Below the pieces are notes generated by a model that was not told the DNA's origin, did no database searches, and worked only from the letters and a program-made list of their open reading frames with translations. This document shows, one piece after another, positions 56,791 to 64,000 of a stretch of 64,000 bases of DNA. Positions within the stretch are counted from its first letter, which is position 1. Each line of letters starts with the position of its first letter. The position numbers and the translations under genes were made by a program. The stretch is from Diorhabda sublineata (lineage: Eukaryota > Arthropoda > Insecta > Coleoptera > Chrysomelidae). The stretch is from positions 4,333,312 through 4,397,311 of the forward strand of contig NC_079483.1 in assembly GCF_026230105.1 (NCBI RefSeq). The letters are read 5' to 3'.

Positions 56791-57547
56791 AGTATCGATG
56801 TACCAAGTGGTCCCAGCGATTGACGCTTATTCTCCAATCAATGGTGGAATTTTTTTTATTTATAAAAGTCTTGGCTGACTGCTTTTATTACAGTACAGAA
56901 AGACCTTGATTGGCACTGGGATTTCCCGTCACAATCTCCTGTTTTCTGTCTTTTCCTTCCAGTTTCTAACTTCTACTTTGCTTAGGAGATTCCATTGCAT
57001 CATATTGTTTGCTATAGATTTTGTTCCTTCGCTCCAATCATGTTATAATTACTTATTTCAGTGAATTTTTCATTTTTTTACGATATATTAGCAGCAGAAT
57101 TAATCAGTTATTTCTCTTTTGATCTCATCCTATATTTCCCTCTACTATTTTTACTAGTCCCATTATTGTTTTGATTAACTTTCCGTTCTTCTCAATTTTT
57201 CGTCATTATATCTTGTTAGTATCATTGTTTCTGTTGAGTACATCATTAGTGGTATAATCATCGTTTTAACAACCCACACAGAGTAGAGGCGTTTAGGGTA
57301 ACCCAAAATATAACGATTGGTGGCAATTTATTCTATAACAAGTTGTAATCCCGATGAGTTATAGGGTCCAAAATTTCAAAAACAATTTAAAACTCCAACA
57401 AAAAAGTTATCACAATTTTGTTATAGAAGCCACATACTTTCTTATTAGCTGATACTGAATACAATACAAAGTCTTGACTTGATTGACTAAATTGGATAAA
57501 GTAATTTATGCATGTGCATAATTGCGAATATTTTATTTTTGTTTCAG
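56791..57547. other. Region upstream of the Oat coding exon
   Basis: No gene recognised. A splice acceptor (tttgtttcag, ending 57547) just before the Oat ATG implies an untranslated exon further left. Confidence 0.4.
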
Positions 57548-57561
57548 TTAATAAAAAAAAT

Positions 57562-57724
57562 ATGTTACCGGTATGTAGAAGATCCTCGAGAATTGTTAAA
57601 AAAATTAAAAATGTCACAAAAACGCACAAAAGAGCCTTAAGTACTCAGGATGTTATCGAGAGGGAAGAAAAATATGTTGCTCATAATTATCACCCTCTAC
57701 CAGTGGCCCTTTCGAAAGGAGAAG
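57562..57724 (+). CDS. Oat: Oat coding exon 1 (residues 1-54)
   Basis: MLPVCRRSSR to VALSKGE plus one base, donor GTAAAT. The acceptor at 57547 lies between this ATG and the in-frame upstream ATG at 57508, so 57562 is preferred. Confidence 0.85.
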
Positions 57725-60700
57725 GTAAATTAGTTTTCAGTACTGTTAAATATTAAGTTGATATAATACAACTTTGTTGTTTGTATGATTTTTCATTAAA
57801 TTTTCGACATTTTGTTACATGCCACATTTAACCTATGTTTTTCTTCATCCTTGTATGGTTTTCCACACACCACATCTATGAAACTACAAAATGAAATCCT
57901 ACTGAACACACTACTACTAATCCAACACTCCAAATTACACTGTCACACTAATCCAATAATTTATTTTTGTATTTATTACTCTTATTTATTTTACATAATT
58001 CATATAAGCAACGATCTCGAAAAATCGGCATAAGTGCGGCAACGCTCATAAATCTGGCAACACTGTCTAAAAATATTAATACTAAATCTTTTGAAAAACA
58101 GTTTTAAACTGGTTCCAGTCTTTCAACTCTTCCGTTCTACCAGAAAACCAAAATTTCGCAGCCATTTCTAAACTGCTTTTTGCTGTCTTGAAAATAAAAG
58201 CTTCAGGCCAATTATTGTGTAAAGTCGCAGTCGTTTCCAATTGATTAAGCCATAATTTAACAGTTTTAATGTCGTATTCACCACTGAATTTGTCAATTGT
58301 TTTAGATAAATTGGGCATAATACTAAAATTTTTAATTTGGTCACTACTGGAGGGCGTAGCCCTACTGTTTTGTATTTGTAACATCTGTAGCATCTGGGCA
58401 TTTTGTTGAATTAACATGTTCACTATGTTTACCATGTCAGTAATTGCCTGATTGGTTTGATTTGCATTTTGAGCGTTTACTCGGTCACTAAGCCCAAAAT
58501 TCGGGACTTGAGGGCTAAGCACTGTAGGCCATTCGCTTTGGTCGAGTCTTGATTCGAAAAAAATATCATAATCGTCCCGATTTTCCATAATATCACAAGT
58601 TCATTCGTTCATTCAAGAATCACGTACATAACGTTGGGTTATGTGTCACAACAAACCGAAAATCTATCAAAATAACTAGTCCATAATCATTCCAGGGCTT
58701 GCGGGTGTCATCCTACTTCTGAAACTGTAAACTTCTTTCTTGGATGGCCAGAATAAATTTAAAAAAAATCTTTATTTTTATTGTGTTTACATCTGTCTGA
58801 CCCAAGTCTCGATCCGTGTTACCAACATAACTTCTCAAGATTCCCTTTCTAGAGCGCGAAATTCCAATTAAAATATAAAAATGCTTACAGACGCAGCATT
58901 TTTTCTCTTGATGCAAATTTGTTGCTTGTCTTAAACTGACCTTCGTACTTATACTACGATGCTCGGCAATACCCGATTTTTTCATTCCTTTCAAATTTTA
59001 AAGAGCTAAGTGCTTTTTAAACCGGACATTAACGGATCTTGTAGTCTGTTCAACATACTTTCTGTCTCAACACTTCACTACAGTTAATTTTATAGATACC
59101 ACTCTTTTCCAAAACTGGTATTTTATCCTTAGGATTATTCAACAATTGTTTTAATTCATAACTGGATTCATAACACAATGTTGAACTCACTCTGTTAAAA
59201 CATCATGGAGTCTTTGGAACTTGACTTCGCTGATTTCCCGCGAACAATGCCCGTGGAAAATCTGACGAAATTCCAAGAGCAAGAACCATAGCAAATCCTT
59301 ATCTTCTCCCCTCGGCTTCCAATGATGTCGAAGCTCCGACCGACACTTTTGACAAAACACAATACCGATTTCACAGAAGAAAAGCTGTTGAATTTCATTA
59401 ATGCGGTGACTGGGACGGTCTCCATCCAGCACCTGAACCAAGCCACCGTAGTTTCTCCGTCTTCGGCTTGTTAGCAATCATACCCTAATTCGTCAATAGG
59501 TTCAAATCAAAGCGCCTAATGGGCTTTTCAAACGACATTGATCTTTGGTAATTTCCAGAAGGGCAGCATGGGCTTATCAGAAGGCCTATGCCCTTAACGA
59601 CCCTTGGCCGCCTACTATGGAGCTATCAGAGAAAATTATTCCAAAATCAAAATGTTTACTTTACCTTCAGTCTCTGAAGACGATTACAGTGTGTTCAGTA
59701 TGAATCCCCAACGGTTCCAGTAATTCCAATTTAGTTGATGAAATCTTGTCTTAAATCTCTGCATCAATGGTTCGTTTGTAGTTAGCGTTTTTCATAAATT
59801 TATATAATTAATTTTTCTAATTATTCTTTGTTACGGTTCTTTCCTCTGTTTCTGGTTTGGTTTCTATAATCAATTTTAGTAGCAGAGCACCACTCAGAAT
59901 GCATGGTACGGAGCATGTTCGAGAGAACATTTACGTACTTTTCGTCCGTTTCTCTTTTTATGAACATCAATTAAAACACGGTGAAATTCGTTTTGTTTTT
60001 AACTTATAAACTTAGTCTTGCGTAAAATCTTTCTCGTATATAGTTTGAATTTGAATGTTCCAGGAGTTTTTGTATGGGACGTAGAAGGTAAAAGATATTT
60101 CGATTATCTGAGCGGATATTCCGCCAACAATTTCGGTCATTGTCATCCTAAAATAATTAAAGCTTTACAAGATCAAAGTACCGTACTCCATCATACTTCC
60201 AGAGCCTTCTTCTCCGATCAATTGGGGGCGTATTCGGAATTTGTTACGAAATTGTTCGGTTACGACAAACTGCTACCAATGAACACAGGTAAATATCGAT
60301 TATCTTTTATTGTTGTTTCTTATTTTTAACATAACATATTCCAGGCGTAGAAGCGGGCGATACGGCTTGCAAATTATCGAGAAAATGGGGTTATAGGAAA
60401 AAGAAGATACCCAAGGATCAGGCCAAAATTATCTTCGCGGCAAACAATTTTTGGGGTAGATCTTTAGCGGCTTGTTCGTCTTCTACAGATCCTTCTTGTT
60501 TCCGAGACTATGGGCCTTTTATTCCCGGGTTTAGTTGCGTACCGTACAACGATTTGAATGCGTTGGAAGTGAGTTTTTCCAAGACTTATTTCAAGTAGAA
60601 AAAAAATTATCATTTCCGTTTTGATCGATGATTTTTTGAACTGAGCAATATAAATGAACAGAAAGCGCTTTTTTCGCTTAATTAATTATATTCTTTCATG

Positions 60701-63584
60701 GGGGCAAAAACGGGGCTGTACGTTATAACTTTTCATCCAAACTCTCTTAAACTTTGTTTTGACTGGTTATATTTGTTACTGGTCAATTCTTTTTGATTTT
60801 CTGCTTCACTAGTATCAGTTGGTGACAGTAGATCGTCGTTAATAGTTTGACCAGGTTTGCAAAGTTAATGATGAAATACCATTCCAATATCATCATACAT
60901 CAACCATCGGCTTTCATCCTGTTTATATAGGCTTTACAACTGTTTGTTGAGCTTCGCCGGGATTTAATATTGATCTTTTGATGTTTCTAAAACGATTCGA
61001 TTTAGTTTCTTTTCAGGAGAAAATCACAAATGGATACTAATCTTTAAAATATTCTATAGAGTACTCAAAATCATAAATTGAATAAGTACTAAACTTTAAT
61101 GTCATCTATTTTAAAGAATCGAAATTTTTTATTCGCTATTATTATTTCGGTGCACAATTTTGACAATCTCTGTAATAATTTCAACAAATAATGGTTCTCT
61201 TTTTGGTTCTATTCGTTTTTCAGGATATTCCAAAGTTGTAAAGTGGAAATTGGACACTACTTTCTGACTCCCCAGTCTACTTTGTCCCACAACAACTTAA
61301 TCGGGTTGTGACGGCAAAGTCGTTACTTTCAGTACATTATTTCTTTCCAATTCTTTCAGATACTCTGTGCACATCTTCGAGGAATGCTTAGGATCGTTGT
61401 CATGCTAGAAGATAAATTTCCTGCCAATCATATGCTGGCTAGAACGTACTACATTTTCTTTTAATATTTTTATAGCCTTCTCTTTTCAAAATCCCTTCAA
61501 TTTTTAACAAGTCTCTTGTCGCGGTTCTCACAAAACATCCCCAAACAATCACGGAGCCTACGCCGTGTTTTACAGTCGGGATTAAACATGGATCTAACAT
61601 CCGTTCTTCTAACCTAAAAACCTCAAAATTTGACTCATCCATCCATAAAACTCTCTACCACACTTCGTGCGTCCAATTTTTTAGACCACTGCAACTTCCC
61701 AATTTTATTTTGACGTCTTAAAAGAGGTTTCTTTAATATCACCCTTCTATAAAGGCCAGCTTCTCTCAATCTCCTTTTCACACTGTAGGACTCGAAGGTA
61801 GATCTGAAATCTGCTATTTCTGTGCCCGATCATCGAGTCATCGATCACCTTTACTGATTGATACAATACGTTTACCAGTTGTGGTTTTTTCGACACCACT
61901 CTGAATGTCTTCTATCGCCAACGCTCCTGGTCGATGCATATTTGTTTCCACGGTACGTCGAGGTATTTCGGAGGCAATGGTACGGTTACTTTTGCCTAGA
62001 CTATCAAGACTTACGATTACTACACGAGTTTCAACCGATAGTTTCTTGGTTTTACTCATTTTAAAACTTACAAGTTCGAATTTACGAGAACGAAAACAAT
62101 TCGTTGACAAGATGTCTTGGTCCAAAAAGTATAAATCACAGCACGTTCTCGCGTCTCAAACTGGGACTAAACTACAATCATAAACACCGAAGAAATAGTC
62201 CACAGTTAAATAATAATAAATAAATCAGCCGGTAGTTGCAAGTATATTGTTTTGAAATTGGTGGACGTCTACCTTCTCTTCTTTCTTGTACCTCGTCTGT
62301 TTTTCCTTATTTTGAGGCAGCACTGCTACGAATGCCTCCAATCCACTAATTCACTCAGAGCTAATTATACAATTGCTTATAAAAGATTAAAGCTTCAATA
62401 TGGTTGGGTAAAAAGGAAGTATTATATTGTTTATTCATTGTACGTTTCAGTTTCGTGGTTGTAGACGAGTGATACCGTCTTTTATATTTCCATGACCTCC
62501 GCAATCACCCAATCTGACCACGTGTGATTTCTACCTTTGAGAATTTCTATAGGATGAGATTGAAGCAAGGTTTTGTGTGCATTTTTATTGACAAATTGTT
62601 GATAATGTTAATAATTCAAAGCTTAAAATTACGACAAAAACCATCTTAACCTATAAGAAAATGTATCAAATACGTCAAAGTTGAATAGTAATTTAATAAT
62701 ATATAATTAATGAGACGATTAATAGATTTACTTTTTTCCCATTAAAAATATTTTCTTCCGAACAGAAATTTCTTCAAGATCCTCTAGTCTGCGCGTTTAT
62801 GGTGGAGCCGATACAAGGCGAAGCGGGGATCAAAATACCTGATGAAGGATACCTCAAAGGTGTTCGAGAACTTTGTACAAAATACAACGTCCTATGGATA
62901 GCAGACGAAGTACAAACCGGTTTAGGAAGAACCGGAAAAAGACTGGCTGTAGATTACGAAGGAGTTAAACCTGATATTTTAGTCCTTGGGAAAGCTTTGG
63001 GAGGCGGTGTTTATCCAGTATCTGCTTGTTTGGCAGATGATGATGTGATGCTAGTCATGGAACCTGGTAAGTTGTTTGCCAAAATAATCCCAACGAAATT
63101 CGCAATTAGAAAGTTCGTAAGAATCAGTTTGCAGTAAATAATTTGTTTTTATTGATCTCTTTATATTTCAACTAACCTCAAATGGAAGGAATAGTTTTAG
63201 GTCTTCTTCATCAATAACATTTTTAGGTAGTTTCACCACCAAATGATTACTCAAAAAAAATTTAATCGACATTATAACGAGGCTAGGTTATTCTTCTTTG
63301 CTTTTAAATTTTTTAAGTAATATTAAAATCCCTTGTGCGTTATTTTACCTTAACCTAAAAAATTTTTATAGGTACCCATGGCTCTACATTTGGTGGTAAT
63401 CCTTTGGCGTGTAAAGTAGCAATAACGGCACTAGCGGTTTTAGAAGAAGAAAATTTAGCCGACAACGCATTCAAATTAGGAGAAATTTTTAGAATTGAGT
63501 TAAGAAAAAAACTCAACAATGGAAATCCTATTGTTAATACTATTAGAGGAAAAGGACTTTTAAATGCAATTGATATTAATACAA
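57562..63584 (+). CDS. Oat: Ornithine aminotransferase, mitochondrial (partial, C-terminus off window)
   Basis: Five coding exons (57562-57724, 60064-60288, 60345-60568, 62766-63066, 63372-63584) join in phase into 375 codons; the full protein is usually 400-440 residues. OAT is a class III, PLP-dependent enzyme of the mitochondrial matrix that interconverts ornithine plus 2-oxoglutarate with glutamate semialdehyde plus glutamate. Visible: a basic presequence (MLPVCRRSSRIVKKIKNVTK), STQDVIEREEKYVAHNYHPL at the mature start, YLSGYSANNFGHCHPKII, VEAGDTACKLSRKWGY, VEPIQGEAG, the PLP-contacting Asp251 in IADEVQTGLGRTGK, Lys280 of LGKALGGGVYPVSA for the Schiff base, and GSTFGGNPLACKVAI. It ends RGKGLLNAIDINT at a GTAAGC donor. 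An acceptor just before the ATG implies a non-coding first exon upstream. No breaks are seen. Confidence 0.96.
58082..58588 (-). CDS. Retrotransposon gag-like protein fragment in Oat intron 1
   Basis: A 168-codon minus-strand frame starting MENRDDYDIFFESRLDQSEW. The first half is polar with a Gln/Asn-rich, probably coiled-coil stretch (MVNIVNMLIQQNAQMLQMLQ). The second half (DKFSGEYDIKTVKLWLNQLE to AAKFWFSGRTEELKDWNQF) resembles the retrotransposon gag core (W-x2-L then W-x2-F). It stops just where a full gag would continue to its zinc knuckle, and no pol is seen, so it is a truncated insertion from an LTR-type element. No LTRs were found. Confidence 0.6.
   Translation of the reverse strand: MENRDDYDIFFESRLDQSEWPTVLSPQVPNFGLSDRVNAQNANQTNQAITDMVNIVNMLIQQNAQMLQMLQIQNSRATPSSSDQIKNFSIMPNLSKTIDKFSGEYDIKTVKLWLNQLETTATLHNNWPEAFIFKTAKSSLEMAAKFWFSGRTEELKDWNQFKTVFQKI
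59207..59660 (+). pseudogene. Unidentified coding-like remnant
   Basis: The plus strand reads ELDFADFPRTMPVENLTKFQ, then LLTKHNTDFTEEKLLNFINA and VTGTVSIQHLNQATVV with stops between, and later AYQKAYALNDPWPPTMELSE in another frame. GC content and amino-acid texture are coding-like and unlike the nearby intron. I cannot name the family; a processed pseudogene or transposon cargo is possible. Confidence 0.35.
60064..60288 (+). CDS. Oat: Oat coding exon 2 (residues 55-129)
   Basis: GVFVWDVEGKRYFDYLSGYS to LLPMNT plus one base. Acceptor TTCCAG, donor GTAAAT. Confidence 0.96.
60345..60568 (+). CDS. Oat: Oat coding exon 3 (residues 130-204)
   Basis: GVEAGDTACKLSRKWGYRKK to YNDLNALE. Acceptor TTCCAG, donor GTGAGT. 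Holds the NNFWGRSLAACSSSTDP segment. Confidence 0.96.
61200..62130 (-). mobile_element. Tc1-like transposase remnant in Oat intron 3
   Basis: The minus strand from 62064 reads MSKTKKLSVETRVVIVSLDS (helix-turn-helix), later MDESNFEVFRLEE (first catalytic Asp), PTVKHGVGSVIVWGCF, LKIEGILKREGYKNI and, after a shift, HDNDPKHSSKM (second Asp). This is the Tc1 DD34E order. No terminal repeats were found and the frame is broken. Confidence 0.8.
62131..62765. other. Oat intron 3, right part, nothing recognised
   Basis: A 70-codon frame at 62252-62464 has no known domain. No repeats seen. Confidence 0.4.
62766..63066 (+). CDS. Oat: Oat coding exon 4 (residues 205-304)
   Basis: KFLQDPLVCAFMVEPIQGEA to MLVMEP plus one base. 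Carries the PLP Asp251 and Lys280. Acceptor GAACAG, donor GTAAGT. Confidence 0.96.
63067..63371. other. Oat intron 4
   Basis: A short AT-rich intron with canonical ends and nothing else. Confidence 0.8.
63372..63584 (+). CDS. Oat: Oat coding exon 5 (residues 305-375)
   Basis: GTHGSTFGGNPLACKVAITA to LLNAIDINT plus one base. Acceptor TTATAG, donor GTAAGC. The final exon or exons lie beyond the right edge. Confidence 0.95.
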
Positions 63585-64000
63585 GTAAGCTTCTTCGGGT
63601 ATTTTTTTTTTCAAATTGAATTGAAGCTGAAAAAGTGAAAATTATAAAAAAAAAATCAGTTTTACGCTATATTAAAACACTGAAAACAAATATTACTATG
63701 TTTGGATGGTTTATAATTAATATTGAAATGAAACTCTCTTAGATTACTTCCATCAACATATCTTTAAGACTTCTGTTAACAAATTACTATCACAGCTAAT
63801 CAAAATATCATCTAAAACAATCTGATATCATCTGATATATGGGAGACGGATTCTCTATTTTTTCCTATTTGTAATTATTTTTTTCCTTGTATATTCTGGT
63901 TATTAACACTCTTTGTACTTCTTCCAATTTCCATCAACTTCTTCATCAGTTGTACTGCTCGGAGCAGTATTCTCCTACTACATATAACAACTACTTATAT
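63585..64000. other. Oat intron 5, runs off the window
   Basis: Intron sequence after exon 5. No match to the expected OAT C-terminus is seen before the edge. Confidence 0.6.

Noticed and set aside
57508..57561. Upstream in-frame ATG for Oat
   Set aside because: A consensus acceptor ending at 57547 lies between it and the next ATG. The extension is not presequence-like.

Overview
The window is nuclear DNA from an AT-rich, intron-rich and transposon-rich animal genome, almost certainly an insect. Five conserved protein genes are split by canonical GT-AG introns. The 149-residue RpL26, the Tc1/mariner families (including a rosa-type DD41D element), the insect-style LINE, Helitron, hAT and Tigger remains, and degenerate AACCT/AGGTT tracts all fit an insect, perhaps a beetle, but the order cannot be proved from sequence alone. 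There are no bacterial operons, rRNA genes, convincing tRNA genes or CRISPR arrays.

Genes from left to right: (1) a short/branched-chain acyl-CoA dehydrogenase (ACADSB type) on the minus strand, six coding exons between 1412 and 24095, with its C-terminal exons beyond the left edge; (2) RpL26 on the plus strand, 27560-32542, complete in three coding exons; (3) PBDC1 on the minus strand, 33799-34489, complete in three coding exons, the first holding only the ATG; (4) a ten-finger C2H2 zinc-finger protein on the plus strand, 35210-40002, complete in three exons; (5) ornithine aminotransferase (Oat) on the plus strand, five coding exons between 57562 and 63584, with its C-terminus beyond the right edge. 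ACADSB/RpL26 and PBDC1/zinc finger are divergent pairs; RpL26 and PBDC1 converge tail to tail. ACADSB (isoleucine breakdown) and OAT (ornithine/proline metabolism) are both mitochondrial, but nothing here implies a shared pathway.

Most of the remaining DNA is mobile-element debris. The ACADSB introns hold LINE, mariner, Tc1 and rosa-related pieces, two tandem arrays and microsatellites. RpL26 intron 2 holds a 1.2 kb hAT element with intact ends and a 282-codon frame. The long zinc-finger intron holds a decayed Tigger/pogo element. Between the zinc-finger gene and Oat lie a 70-bp tandem array carrying heat-shock-element-like modules, a nest of inverted-repeat elements, a rosa-type mariner that is open over nearly its whole transposase, a DUF4817-type mariner relative, a Helitron remnant, a long-terminal-inverted-repeat element carrying part of a cysteine-rich TE protein, a deleted mariner and a decayed LINE. 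Oat introns hold a gag-like frame and a Tc1 remnant.

I see no clearly new multi-gene system. The best candidates for a second look are the heat-shock-element-like array (40784-41312), the nearly intact rosa element (46943-48228), the nested inverted repeats (43072-45085) and the long-inverted-repeat element (51375-53108).
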